From Alphaproteobacteria bacterium (GTDB taxonomy: Bacteria; Pseudomonadota; Alphaproteobacteria; Bin65): 64,000 nucleotides of DNA. This document shows positions 34,565-43,642 of the stretch, piece after piece. The stretch spans positions 62,001 to 126,000 of the forward strand of contig JAJEGH010000028.1 of the NCBI GenBank assembly GCA_022819985.1, given 5' to 3'. The number at the start of each line of letters is the position of its first letter. The first letter of the stretch is position 1. Below the pieces are notes generated by a model. That model had not been told where the DNA came from and did not search any database. It saw nothing but the letters and a program-made list of their open reading frames with translations. The position numbers were made by a program, and so were the translations under genes.

Positions 34565-36373
34565 ATGTTTAAAGGGAACTTCATCGAGAATCTGCCGAAA
34601 ATCTACGGCATGTATACCGGCGGGTTCATCGTCTTCATCATCCTGATGGCGATCCTGGAGCAGGCGGGCCTGGGGGCCGACACCATCGGCATCCTGTTCG
34701 TCATCTTCACGGTTGTCATCTACGCGGCGATCGGCTGGCTGTCGCGCACTATGCAGGTGTCGGCCTACTATGTCGCCGGGCGCGAAGTGCCGCCCGTCTT
34801 CAACGGCATGGCCACTGCGGCGGACTGGATGTCCGGCGCGTCCTTCGTGGCGTTGGCCGGCGGTATCTATTTCGGCGGACACGGCTACCTCGCCTTCGTC
34901 GTCGGCTGGACCGGCGGCTATGTGCTGGTGAACGCGCTGCTCGCCCCGTATCTGCGCAAGTTCGGCTGCTACACGGTACCGGACTTCATCGGCACCCGTT
35001 ACGGCGGCAACACGGCGCGGTTCGTGGCCGTGGTCATCCTGGTGATTACGTCCTTCACCTATGTGACGGCGCAAATCAACGCCACCGGAACGATCGCGGC
35101 GCGCGCGCTGCACATTCCGTTCGAGGTCGGCGTCTGGTTCGGCCTCCTGGGCATTCTGCTCTGCTCGATGCTCGGCGGCATGCGCGCGGTGACCTGGACG
35201 CAGGTGGCGCAGTACATCGTGCTGATCATCGCCTACCTGGTGCCGGTCATCTGGATGTCCAACGCCCAAGGCTTCGGTATCATTCCGCACTTCACCTACG
35301 GCGAAGCCGTGGCGCGGATTACCGAGCTGGAGCCGACGCTCGGCGTCGGCGCGGCGGCGGTCGAGAAGGTGCCGGGGGTAAGGATCCTCACCAACCTGCA
35401 CAACGCACCCGGTGACGCTGCGCATAGCTGGCAGTTCGTGACCCTGGCCCTCTGCATGATGGCCGGCACGGCATCGCTGCCGCACATCCTGATGCGTTAC
35501 TTCACGACGCCGACCGTTCGCGCGGCCCGCCGTTCCGTGTCCTTCTCGCTGTTCTTCATCTTCCTGCTGTACTTCACGGCGCCGGCCCTGGCCACGCTGA
35601 CCAAGCTGCAGCTGTTCGATCCGAACCTCGCGACCAGCATCATCGGCAAGTCCGTTGCGGAGGTGAACAACCTCGAATGGGTCAAGAACTGGGTCGACGT
35701 GAAGATGCTGGCCATCACGGACGGCAACAAGGACGGCATCCTCCAGGTCAACGAGTTCTTCATGCGGCCCGACATCGTCGTGCTGGCCACGCCGGAAATT
35801 GCGGGGTTGCCGTATGTGATCTCCGGTCTGGTTGCGGCCGGCGGCATGGCGGCCGCCATGTCGACGGCGGACGGGCTGCTGCTCGCCATCGCCAACGCCC
35901 TGAGCCACGATCTGTATTACAAGATCATCGATCCGAAGGCCGACACCGCACGGCGATTGATTGTCGCCCGCGTGTTGCTGATCGTGATCGGCGCGCTCGG
36001 CGCTGCGGTTGCCAGCCTGCAGCTCACCGGCATCCTGGGAGCGGTCGCCTGGGCCTTCTGCTTCGCCTGCTCGGGCCTGTTCTTCCCGCTCGTCCTCGGC
36101 GTGTGGTGGAAACGGGCGACGACGGCGGGTGCGATCGCCGGCATGGTCCTCGGCTTCGGGGCCGGGTCGGTCTACCTGTGGTGGACCTACACTACCGGTC
36201 AGATGCTGTTCGACCTGAACCATCTCCGCTTCGGCATCATCGGCATGCCGGTCAGCCTGGTGGCGATGGTCGTCGTCAGCCTGGTGACTCCGGCGCCGAG
36301 CGAAGAAGTCCAGAAGATGGTCGACGACACCCGCGATCCCAGCGGGTCCGCGATCCTCGAAGCTTCGCACTGA
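34565..36373 (+). CDS. Sodium:solute symporter family protein (acetate-permease-like)
   Basis: A 602-residue SSS-family transporter with about 13 hydrophobic segments. Characteristic pieces are SAYYVAGREVPPVFNGMATA with the ADWMSGASFVALAGGIYFGG segment, and PDFIGTRYGG. It is closest in pattern to the VC_2705/ActP-like branch that takes up acetate or other monocarboxylates. It would form a complex with the DUF4212 protein. Downstream lies a strong intrinsic terminator. The exonuclease-CBS-DUF294 protein encoded divergently may control it. Confidence 0.88.
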   Translation: MFKGNFIENLPKIYGMYTGGFIVFIILMAILEQAGLGADTIGILFVIFTVVIYAAIGWLSRTMQVSAYYVAGREVPPVFNGMATAADWMSGASFVALAGGIYFGGHGYLAFVVGWTGGYVLVNALLAPYLRKFGCYTVPDFIGTRYGGNTARFVAVVILVITSFTYVTAQINATGTIAARALHIPFEVGVWFGLLGILLCSMLGGMRAVTWTQVAQYIVLIIAYLVPVIWMSNAQGFGIIPHFTYGEAVARITELEPTLGVGAAAVEKVPGVRILTNLHNAPGDAAHSWQFVTLALCMMAGTASLPHILMRYFTTPTVRAARRSVSFSLFFIFLLYFTAPALATLTKLQLFDPNLATSIIGKSVAEVNNLEWVKNWVDVKMLAITDGNKDGILQVNEFFMRPDIVVLATPEIAGLPYVISGLVAAGGMAAAMSTADGLLLAIANALSHDLYYKIIDPKADTARRLIVARVLLIVIGALGAAVASLQLTGILGAVAWAFCFACSGLFFPLVLGVWWKRATTAGAIAGMVLGFGAGSVYLWWTYTTGQMLFDLNHLRFGIIGMPVSLVAMVVVSLVTPAPSEEVQKMVDDTRDPSGSAILEASH

Positions 36374-36397
36374 CGCCAACCAACCTTTACCTTGCAC

Positions 36398-36433
36398 CGG
36401 GGGCGGAACGCTGTTCCGCCCCCGATTTTTTTT
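36398..36433 (+). terminator. Intrinsic terminator after the symporter gene
   Basis: A 12-bp perfect stem (CGGGGGCGGAAC, loop GCT, GTTCCGCCCCCG at 36398-36424) is followed by A and eight Ts (36426-36433). It is one of the strongest Rho-independent terminators in the window. Confidence 0.95.
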
Positions 36434-36508
36434 CGGCTTCGGGCCGACGCTTGTCCCGTCCCGCAATTCTTTTATGCTGCCGACGCGACGGGAAACGAGA
36501 GGCGGAAC

Positions 36509-36865
36509 ATGACCGCAGGCATCCCGGTCTGGGCAGTGGGCCTCGACTATATCCTGGGCGCGATCATGTGGACCCTGATCGGCCGTTTCGGCATGAACAT
36601 TTTCCTGCCGACCACTTCGCCATTCTTCTTCATGAAGGCCTTCGTGAAGATCACGGACCCGATCCTCCGGGTCTTCAAGCCGATCACTCCCGGCTTCCTG
36701 ATCGAACCGATGATCCCGCTCTACGTCGCCTGGTTCTTCTACATGATCCGCTTCTATCTGATGCCGTGGCTGCTGGGCTATTCGGTCCTGGGCATGCTGT
36801 CCTTCCCGCTGGAGGACGATTTCGCCGCCTGGCTTTACAGCACCTTCGGGTCGTTGCTGCCGTAG
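36509..36865 (+). CDS. Small membrane protein linked to the symporter locus
   Basis: A 118-residue protein with three hydrophobic segments (for example PLYVAWFFYMIRFYLMPW and DYILGAIMWTLIGRF). Segments ITDPILRVFKPITPGFLIEP resemble YggT-like membrane proteins, without certainty. A GAGAGGCGG ribosome site precedes ATG 36509. It follows the symporter terminator, so it has its own promoter or reads through. Function unknown. Confidence 0.65.
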   Translation: MTAGIPVWAVGLDYILGAIMWTLIGRFGMNIFLPTTSPFFFMKAFVKITDPILRVFKPITPGFLIEPMIPLYVAWFFYMIRFYLMPWLLGYSVLGMLSFPLEDDFAAWLYSTFGSLLP

Positions 36866-36918
36866 CCCGGTCGAGAGGCGATTCCGCCACGGCGATCTCT
36901 CGCCGGCGGTTCGGCACA

Positions 36919-36945
36919 GGGACGGGGACGGGGACGGGGACGGGG
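36919..36945 (+). repeat. Hexanucleotide G-run repeat, G-quadruplex candidate
   Basis: Five G-runs of three to four (36919-21, 36924-27, 36930-33, 36936-39, 36942-45) are separated by AC dinucleotides, i.e. a GGGGAC repeat. This fits the classical intramolecular G-quadruplex pattern with two-base loops and lies ~65 bases before the DUF169 ATG on its coding strand. Confidence 0.75.
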
Positions 36946-37009
36946 ATGTGGCTGGGTCCGGGGCCGTCCCTGTGGTTGAATGCGCCGACACCGCCCCCGG
37001 AGACCTGCC

Positions 37010-37816
37010 ATGTCCTTGACCTCCTCCGAAACCCCCAAGGCCGGCGAAGCGCGCCTGGCCTACGACTACGGCGCTCTCGTCGCCGGGCTGAACCGGTATC
37101 TGCGCCTGCGCACGACGCCCATCGGCATGAAGCTGTTCGAAACGGTCGAAGCGATGGAGGCTGTGCCGCGCATCCGGCGGCCGAAGGGGACGATCCATAC
37201 CACCGACCAGATCGTCGCCCAGTCCTGCCGCCTCGGCTGGACCGTCGGCATCACCCAGGAGGACCTGGTCGGCGCCCAGTGCGGCGCCGTGATCGGCCTG
37301 CATCCGCAGAACCCGGAGTGGCTCTCCGGCGAACACATGGCCGGCGTGTGGTTCGAGACCCAAGCCGACGCAGCGGCCCACCAAGAAGCGATGGATGTGG
37401 TTCCGCACGGAACCTACGCGGCGATGGCGGTTTCGCCGCTCGCCGCCGGACGCCTCGATCCGCCGGACATCTGCCTGATCTACGCCACGCCGGCCCAGAT
37501 GATCCTGTTCATCAACGGGCTGCAATGGACCGGCTACCGCAAACTCGAATGGGGCTGCGTCGGCGAGAGCGCCTGCGCCGACAGCTGGGGCCGGGCGCTC
37601 ACGACCGGCGAGCCCAGCTTGTCGATCCCGTGCTTCGCCGAGCGGCGCTACGGCGGCGTGCTGGAGGACGAACTGCTGATGGCGCTTCCGCCGTCCTACC
37701 TGCCGGGCGTGATCGACGGTCTGGCGGCCCTGTCGAAGAACGGCCTGCGCTACCCGATTCCGCAATACGGCATCCAGGGCGATGCGCGGGCCGGCCTGTC
37801 GGCAAGCTACGGCTGA
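37010..37816 (+). CDS. DUF169 domain protein
   Basis: A 268-residue DUF169 family member. Typical segments are LRLRTTPIGMKLFE near residue 35, GTIHTTDQIVAQSCRLGWTVG and the ICLIYATPAQMILFINGLQW region, with conserved cysteines (QSCR, AQCGA, ESACADS). The family is uncharacterised; the cysteines suggest a metal or cofactor role. Start ATG 37010 lies after the G-quadruplex repeat. The 3' end overlaps the convergent EamA gene by ten bases. Confidence 0.78.
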   Translation: MSLTSSETPKAGEARLAYDYGALVAGLNRYLRLRTTPIGMKLFETVEAMEAVPRIRRPKGTIHTTDQIVAQSCRLGWTVGITQEDLVGAQCGAVIGLHPQNPEWLSGEHMAGVWFETQADAAAHQEAMDVVPHGTYAAMAVSPLAAGRLDPPDICLIYATPAQMILFINGLQWTGYRKLEWGCVGESACADSWGRALTTGEPSLSIPCFAERRYGGVLEDELLMALPPSYLPGVIDGLAALSKNGLRYPIPQYGIQGDARAGLSASYG

Positions 37817-38709
37817 TTGCGCCGGCGCGCGCCTATCGGGACCGGCACGACAGCCGACGCCAGGGCCGCAAGGATCAGCAATCCGGCGATAACCTCGCGG
37901 ATCAGCACCGGATCGCCGAGCCAGAGCCATCCGACATGCAGCGCGACGACCAGTTCGAAGGCGCCGGCAATGGCGGTCAGGCCCGCGCCGGCATAGGCGG
38001 AGCCCGCGGTATAGAGCAGTTGCGGGATCACGGTGGTCGCTGCGGCAAACACGATGAGAAGGGCTGTCGCCTCCGGCGCCGCCGGCAGAAGCGGCCCGGC
38101 GTCGAACAGCAGGAATCCCGGCGCGAGGCCGGCCAGCGCGCCGGTCAGGCCGATGCTGGCGCGGGGCAGGACGGGGATGGGCGTCAGCGTGCGCGACAGG
38201 GCGACGATCAGTATCGCGAATCCGACCGGCGAGGCGAAGGCCAGAAGGAAGATTTCCGCTCGTCCGCCGCCCAACCCGCCACCCGGCACCACGACGACGG
38301 CAGCGGCGACGATGAGCAACGAGGCAACGACCGCCCGGCGGCGGATCCGTTCGCCGAACAGGAGACGGTCAAGCAGGATCGTGAACAGCGGGTAGCTGAA
38401 ATAGATCACCGAGACCGTTGCCACGCTCAGGTGCCGGAGCGCGGTGAAGTAGCCGACCATGCCGAGCGCGGCGATGGCGCCGACGGCGAGTCCGATGAAG
38501 GCGAGCCGGCCGTGGGCGAAGGCGCGCGGCAGGAACGGCGACAGGACCAGCACCGGAATGACAAAGCGCCAGGCTGTCGTTGCCAGCGGAGAGAGGCCGT
38601 TGTCGGCGGCGAATTGCCCAAGCGCAGGACCCAGGCCGAAACAAGCCGAAGCGACCAGGACGAGGGCGAATCCAAGCCGGTAATCCGGTTCGGGCAGAAG
38701 CCGGTTCAT
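37807..38709 (-). CDS. EamA/DMT-family transporter
   Basis: A 300-residue membrane protein with about ten hydrophobic segments, the drug/metabolite transporter superfamily layout of two EamA repeats. It includes FALVLVASACFGLGPALGQF at the N-terminus, VSVIYFSYPLFTILLDRLLFGERI at the end of the first repeat, and VALHVGWLWLGDPVLIREVI in the second. It probably exports a small metabolite, which cannot be specified. Confidence 0.87.
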   Translation of the reverse strand: MNRLLPEPDYRLGFALVLVASACFGLGPALGQFAADNGLSPLATTAWRFVIPVLVLSPFLPRAFAHGRLAFIGLAVGAIAALGMVGYFTALRHLSVATVSVIYFSYPLFTILLDRLLFGERIRRRAVVASLLIVAAAVVVVPGGGLGGGRAEIFLLAFASPVGFAILIVALSRTLTPIPVLPRASIGLTGALAGLAPGFLLFDAGPLLPAAPEATALLIVFAAATTVIPQLLYTAGSAYAGAGLTAIAGAFELVVALHVGWLWLGDPVLIREVIAGLLILAALASAVVPVPIGARRRNQP

Positions 38710-38924
38710 GGCTCCGCCCTATCATCGAAACGGCGCCGGAAAAAGGGCGGTGCCGCCGATCGCGACCCGGCGCAGCCGCAGCGGCGCCCGGAAAGAGGTG
38801 CCCGGAAAGAAATGCGGCGCGACCGGACAGGAAAACCTATAATCGCCTTCGGCTTCCGGCGGCTTCTCCCGTTGCCGCGGCCGGAAAGGAACGTTATCGG
38901 TGATGACGGCCGGGGACAGGGAGC

Positions 38925-40055
38925 ATGGCCAGGCTTCTCGGATATCTGACCGCCGGGCTTCTCGCCGTGTCAATCGTCGGCGCCATCGCGATTTACGGCC
39001 TGGACGAATCGGGCAGGATCGAGGCCGGGCTCCAGCGCGCCGCCGGAACTAAACTGGATGCGACCGGGCCGGTATGGGCCTCCGTCGAGGTTCGCGGGCG
39101 CGACGCCGTTCTCATGGGCGAAGCGCTGCTGCCGGCGGAGCGCAGGCAGGGTGCGGAAAAGGCCGCCGGCACCCTCGACGCCATTCCCGGAATTCGCGAA
39201 GTCCGCGACAATACGACGGCGCGCTTCAAATCCCTGGCCGAAATCGAAACGAAGCTTGCCGCCCTCTGCGCCCGGGCGGTGTCGGACCTGCGGGCAACCT
39301 GGTTGAAATGTGCGGTAAAGGGACGAACCGTGACATTGAGCGGCGGTGCCGTAACCCATTCGGCGCGCCGGCAGATCGTCGAAAAGGTCTTCAGTGCCGT
39401 GGAGCGGCTGGGCGCCCGCGAAACCGTCCGCGACACAACGCAGGCCTACTACAATACCTTCGAGGAAATGCGAAAGGCATTCGACGACGCCTGCAGCGCC
39501 GCAATCGAGGACTTCGCGCTCAACTGGCTGCAATGCCGGTCTCAGCACCAGCGCTTCGTCCTGTCCGGCGCTGCCCCGGTCGAAGCGGAGCGCAACACTC
39601 GGGTAGCCGCGGCGCGGGCAATACTCGAGGCGGTCGAGGGTGTTGACAGCGTCGCCGACGAAACGACCGTCCTGCCGGCCCTTGCGTCCGCCGAGGCCTG
39701 CCGCAACGCCTTCGACGGAGTGACGAAAGGCAGGCCGATCCGGTTCGCCGCCGGTACGGCGACGATCGCGCCCGAAAGCGAAGCGCTGCTGGATGCGCTC
39801 TCCGTGGCGGCGAAACGCTGCATTGGCGCAAGGATCGAGGTACAGGGCCACATGGACGAATCCGGCGATGCGGACCGCGACCGGAAACTGAGCGAGGCAA
39901 GAGCCGCGGCAGTGGCCGACTATATGACCGGCCTCGGCGTCCCTGCCGGCCGGATCGCCGCCCGCGGCTACGGCAGCACGCAGCCGCGCGTCGCCGGCGC
40001 CACGGCAGAAAGCAGGGCATTGAACCGGCGGATCGAATTCGAGATTTCGGAATAG
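38925..40055 (+). CDS. OmpA-family protein with BON-like repeats
   Basis: A 376-residue protein. The N-terminus has one hydrophobic segment (LLGYLTAGLLAVSIVGAIAI), either a signal or a membrane anchor. BON-like segments follow (RGRDAVLMGEALLPAERRQG, KGRTVTLSGGAVTHSARRQI). The C-terminal ~105 residues are the OmpA peptidoglycan-binding domain (IEVQGHMDESGDADRDRKLS, ARGYGSTQPR). Layout is like the OmpATb/ArfA type and links envelope to cell wall. The next small membrane protein lies 58 bases downstream. Confidence 0.85.
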   Translation: MARLLGYLTAGLLAVSIVGAIAIYGLDESGRIEAGLQRAAGTKLDATGPVWASVEVRGRDAVLMGEALLPAERRQGAEKAAGTLDAIPGIREVRDNTTARFKSLAEIETKLAALCARAVSDLRATWLKCAVKGRTVTLSGGAVTHSARRQIVEKVFSAVERLGARETVRDTTQAYYNTFEEMRKAFDDACSAAIEDFALNWLQCRSQHQRFVLSGAAPVEAERNTRVAAARAILEAVEGVDSVADETTVLPALASAEACRNAFDGVTKGRPIRFAAGTATIAPESEALLDALSVAAKRCIGARIEVQGHMDESGDADRDRKLSEARAAAVADYMTGLGVPAGRIAARGYGSTQPRVAGATAESRALNRRIEFEISE

Positions 40056-40113
40056 CCGGCAAAACCGGGATTCCGGCGTCCGCCCGCTTCCGGCGCCAAC
40101 CGGGGAGAACATC

Positions 40114-40395
40114 ATGGGATACCTGATCGGCGAAATCTGGCTTTGGCTGGCCATCGCCTACGCAATCGGCCTGGTTGCCGGCTGGCTGATCTGGGGACTC
40201 CACCGGCGAAAGACGCAAAGCCGGATCGACGATCTCGAGCGGCAGGTTTCCGCTGCAAAGACCGAGGCCCTCGAGGGCGAGGCCGAGCGATCGGAACTGG
40301 CCGCAGCCGCGGTCGCCGCCGAGGCCGAGATTGCCCGGTTGAACGCCCGGATATCCGAACTGATGGAGGATGACGACGGGGAGAGCGGGAACTGA
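40114..40395 (+). CDS. Small membrane-anchored coiled-coil protein
   Basis: A 93-residue protein with one N-terminal membrane segment (LWLWLAIAYAIGLVAGWLIW) and a charged coiled coil (SRIDDLERQVSAAKTEA to ARLNARISELMEDD). The GGGGAGAAC ribosome site is good. It probably acts with the upstream OmpA-like protein at the envelope, inferred from adjacency. No named family was recognised. Confidence 0.65.
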   Translation: MGYLIGEIWLWLAIAYAIGLVAGWLIWGLHRRKTQSRIDDLERQVSAAKTEALEGEAERSELAAAAVAAEAEIARLNARISELMEDDDGESGN

Positions 40396-40435
40396 GGAAC
40401 CGCCCCGAACCGACGCTGCCGATAACGTCTGCGCC

Positions 40436-41236
40436 CTACGCCCGGTCGAAACCGTGGGCGTGGTTGAGCGGCCCGTGCCCGGCGCCGTAGCCGGGCGCCG
40501 CCAGAATCGCGCTGCGCACATACTCCCGCGCCCGCGCCACCGCCGGCTCCAGGGCCAGGCCTTGCGCCAGCCCGGCGGCGACGGCAGACGCCAGCGTGCA
40601 GCCCGTTCCGTGGGTGTGCATGGTATCGATCTTCGCAGCGGTCCAACGGACCGGTCCCGTGCCGCCGGCCGCCAGCAGATCGAGGACGGTGTCGCCTTCG
40701 AGATGGCCGCCCTTGAGCAAGGCTGCGCGCGGGCCGAAGTCCCGCAACGCTTCTGCGGCGTCCGCCATGCCGTCCGCATCGGGAATGTCCCGGCCGAGCA
40801 GCATACCGGCCTCAGGCAGATTCGGCGTCACGACAGTCGCCAGAGGCAACAGCGTATCGCGCAGAGTGGCGATCGCCCGGGGCTCGAGCAGCGGCGCGCC
40901 CCCTTTGGCGACCATGACCGGATCGACCACCAGCGGCGTTGCGGGCGCGAGGTCCCGAATCGCGCCGGCCACCGCCTCGATCACCGCACTGCTGTGCAGC
41001 ATGCCGGTCTTGATCGCATCGACGCCGAGGTCGTCCGCCACCACCTCGATCTGCTGTCGGATAAAGGCCGGCTCGATTCCGACGACGCCGTGGACGCCCA
41101 GCGTGTTCTGGGCCGTAAGCGCGGTCACGGCTGTCATGGCAAAGCCACCGAGCGCCGTGACCGTTTTGATGTCGGCCTGGATTCCCGCGCCGCCTCCGGA
41201 ATCCGATCCGGCGACGATCAGGACCCGGCCTTTCAC
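40436..41236 (-). CDS. thiD: Hydroxymethylpyrimidine/phosphomethylpyrimidine kinase
   Basis: A 266-residue ribokinase-like enzyme that phosphorylates HMP and HMP-P for thiamine synthesis. [20 protein letters not shown] at the N-terminus, [11 protein letters not shown] and the C-terminal [20 protein letters not shown], with the catalytic Asp-less GTGC anion hole, are diagnostic. It begins at GTG 41236, overlapping the glmM stop, so it is co-translated with glmM. Confidence 0.93.
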   Translation of the reverse strand: MKGRVLIVAGSDSGGGAGIQADIKTVTALGGFAMTAVTALTAQNTLGVHGVVGIEPAFIRQQIEVVADDLGVDAIKTGMLHSSAVIEAVAGAIRDLAPATPLVVDPVMVAKGGAPLLEPRAIATLRDTLLPLATVVTPNLPEAGMLLGRDIPDADGMADAAEALRDFGPRAALLKGGHLEGDTVLDLLAAGGTGPVRWTAAKIDTMHTHGTGCTLASAVAAGLAQGLALEPAVARAREYVRSAILAAPGYGAGHGPLNHAHGFDRA

Positions 41237-42591
41237 CGGACCGCCGCCTCGATGGAGGCGCAGACGGACTCGACGACGGCGGCGACCAGGCTTGCGTCGT
41301 CGCCTTCGGCCATAACGCGGATCACCGGTTCGGTGCCGGACTTGCGGATGACGAGGCGGCCAACGTCACCCAACCGGCTCTCGCCGTCGGCGATCGCTTG
41401 CTTTACGGCGACGGCCTCCAGCGGAGCGGTCTCGGCTCCGTCCCGGTAACGCACGTTCCTGAGCAACTGGGGCGCGGGCTCGAACAGATGCATGACCTCG
41501 CTCGCCGGCCTGCCGGTGCGCACCAGTTCCGCCAGCACCTGGAGCGCGGTCACCAGGCCGTCGCCGGTAGCGATATAGTCGCTGAGCACGATATGGCCGG
41601 ATTGTTCGCCGCCGACATTGATGCCGTGCCTGCGCATGTTTTCAACCACATACCGGTCGCCGACCCGGGCGCGCACCAGCGCCAGGTCCATCTCCCGGAG
41701 ATAACGCTCCAGACCGAGGTTCGACATCACGGTGGAGACGACCCCGCCGCCCCGCAGTTTGCCGGCGCGGCGCCAGGCGCCGGCGATCAGGGCCATGATC
41801 TGGTCGCCGTCGACGATCCGCCCGGTCTCGTCCACCATGCGGACCCGGTCGCCGTCGCCGTCCAGCGCGATCCCGACATGCGCGTTGTGGGCCACGACCG
41901 CCGTGGCAAGGGCTTCCGGCGCCGTGGCGCCGCAGTCCCGGTTGATATTGAAGCCGTCGGGCGAAACGGCGACCGGCACGACCTCGGCGCCCAGCTCGAA
42001 AAGCACGGTAGGCGCAACCCGGTAGGCGGCGCCGTTGGCGCAATCGACCGCAACTTTGAGGCCGTCGAGGCGCAGTTCGGCCGGAAAGGTCGCCTTGGCG
42101 AATTCCATATAGCGGCCGGGCGCGTCGTCCAGCCGCTGGGCCCGGCCGAGATCGCGCGGACCGGCGAGCCCCTGCTCGGCCGTCCCCGATTCCATCCGCC
42201 GTTCGATCTCCAGTTCGATATCGTCGGACAGCTTGTTGCCGTCCGGCCCGAACAGCTTGATGCCGTTGTCCTGAAAGGCGTTGTGCGATGCCGAGATCAT
42301 CACCCCGAGATCCGCGCGCAGGGACGGCGTCAGCATGGCGACGGCGGGCGTCGGCATCGGGCCGACCAGGATGACGTCCATACCCATGGAGATGAAACCG
42401 GCGGTCAGCGCCGGCTCCAGCAGGTAGCCGGAGAGGCGCGTATCCTTGCCGATCACCACCCGGTGACGGTGCGCGCCGCGGCGGAAATGGTCGCCGGCCG
42501 CCGCCGCCAGCGCCAGCGCCGTCGTCGCGGTCATCGGCTCGCAGTTGGCGACGCCGCGAATGCCGTCGGTGCCGAAAAGTTTGCGGCTCAT
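41233..42591 (-). CDS. glmM: Phosphoglucosamine mutase
   Basis: A 452-residue alpha-D-phosphohexomutase that interconverts glucosamine-6-phosphate and glucosamine-1-phosphate for UDP-GlcNAc. The phosphoserine loop is [15 protein letters not shown]. The metal loop [12 protein letters not shown] and the substrate loop GGEQSGHI follow, with the phosphate-binding [13 protein letters not shown] near the C-terminus. The N-terminus is [12 protein letters not shown]. It lies in a folP-glmM-thiD unit typical of proteobacteria. Confidence 0.96.
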   Translation of the reverse strand: MSRKLFGTDGIRGVANCEPMTATTALALAAAAGDHFRRGAHRHRVVIGKDTRLSGYLLEPALTAGFISMGMDVILVGPMPTPAVAMLTPSLRADLGVMISASHNAFQDNGIKLFGPDGNKLSDDIELEIERRMESGTAEQGLAGPRDLGRAQRLDDAPGRYMEFAKATFPAELRLDGLKVAVDCANGAAYRVAPTVLFELGAEVVPVAVSPDGFNINRDCGATAPEALATAVVAHNAHVGIALDGDGDRVRMVDETGRIVDGDQIMALIAGAWRRAGKLRGGGVVSTVMSNLGLERYLREMDLALVRARVGDRYVVENMRRHGINVGGEQSGHIVLSDYIATGDGLVTALQVLAELVRTGRPASEVMHLFEPAPQLLRNVRYRDGAETAPLEAVAVKQAIADGESRLGDVGRLVIRKSGTEPVIRVMAEGDDASLVAAVVESVCASIEAAVR

Positions 42592-42659
42592 GCTCCGGTT
42601 CCGCCTTCCGGTTCCGCCCCGGTCCGGTTCCGCCCAATCCGGGCGCTTCGGTCGGAGTC

Positions 42660-43538
42660 CTATACGATTGCGGCGCTTTCGGCCATGCCGGGACCCGGTC
42701 CTTCCGCGGGCCGCGGCATGGCGAACCCGGCGATGCGCAGCGCCACCCGGGTCTCGGCGACATCGTGGACCCGCAGGATCGCAGCGCCCTTCTGTGCCGC
42801 CAAAACCGCCGCTGCCGTGGACGCTGCCAGCCGGACTCCCGACGGCGCCGCCGGCGCGGCCAGCTTGCGCGATGCGCCGATGCAGACCGGATAACCAAGG
42901 GCCGTCAGCCTGTCCAGATCGTGCAGCAGGGCGAGATTATGCCGGTGCGACTTGCCGAAACCGAGGCCCGGATCGACGGCGATCTGCGACTTCATCAGGC
43001 CGGCAGCGATATAGCGTTCGGCCTGTTCGCCCAGCGTATCGGCGACTTCCGCAACGACGTCGCCATAGCGCGGGTCGTCGTTCATCGTCGCCGGATCGCC
43101 TTTCATATGCATCAGGATAACCGGCGCCCCGCTGCGCCGGACCGCCTCGAAACTGTCCGGATCGTGGGTCAGCGCGCTCACATCGTTAACGATCGCCGCG
43201 CCGGCGCCGAGCGCGGCGCGCATGACGGCGGCGTTGCGGGTGTCGATCGATACGGTCCGGCCGTCGGCCGCAAGGCGGCGCAGGGCCGGCATGACCCGGT
43301 CGAGTTCGATCTCCGGCGCCACCGGTGCGGCGCCCGGCCGGGTCGATTCGCCGCCGATGTCGATCATGTCCGCGCCGGCCGCGATCAGTCGCCCGGCGTG
43401 GGCCAGCGCCGCATCGGGCATCTCGTAGCGGCCGCCGTCGGAGAAGCTGTCCGGCGTGGGATTGAGAATGCCCATCAGGGCCGGCCGGCCGGCGGGCAGC
43501 AGGTCGGGCCATCGGGGTGTCGGGGCAGCGGAAGGCAA
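42660..43538 (-). CDS. folP: Dihydropteroate synthase
   Basis: A 292-residue TIM-barrel enzyme making dihydropteroate from p-aminobenzoate and the pterin pyrophosphate. Motifs are [16 protein letters not shown] and [14 protein letters not shown] at the start, [17 protein letters not shown] in the middle and a histidine-rich C-terminal [14 protein letters not shown]. The start appears to be TTG 43538, preceded by GAGAGG; no suitable ATG lies upstream of the conserved core. It precedes glmM by 68 bases. Confidence 0.93.
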   Translation of the reverse strand: MPSAAPTPRWPDLLPAGRPALMGILNPTPDSFSDGGRYEMPDAALAHAGRLIAAGADMIDIGGESTRPGAAPVAPEIELDRVMPALRRLAADGRTVSIDTRNAAVMRAALGAGAAIVNDVSALTHDPDSFEAVRRSGAPVILMHMKGDPATMNDDPRYGDVVAEVADTLGEQAERYIAAGLMKSQIAVDPGLGFGKSHRHNLALLHDLDRLTALGYPVCIGASRKLAAPAAPSGVRLAASTAAAVLAAQKGAAILRVHDVAETRVALRIAGFAMPRPAEGPGPGMAESAAIV

Positions 43539-43642
43539 GGCAGCCTCTCGGCGGGAAAACGAACGGGCGGGATGTTGGCCTTCGCGGCCGGGAAAGCAAC
43601 AGGGCGGCGCGGCGCGTCCCGGCCCGTACCGGAGGGCGCGCC

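Noticed and set aside
34427-37930. A 1167-residue minus-strand open frame across the symporter region
   Set aside because: It is antisense to well-supported symporter and DUF169 genes, His/Asp/Arg-rich in the way GC-rich shadows are, and lacks any family motif.
42595-42640. Three copies of CCGGTTCCGCC-like sequence upstream of glmM
   Set aside because: Short, GC-rich and imperfect; not distinguishable from composition bias.
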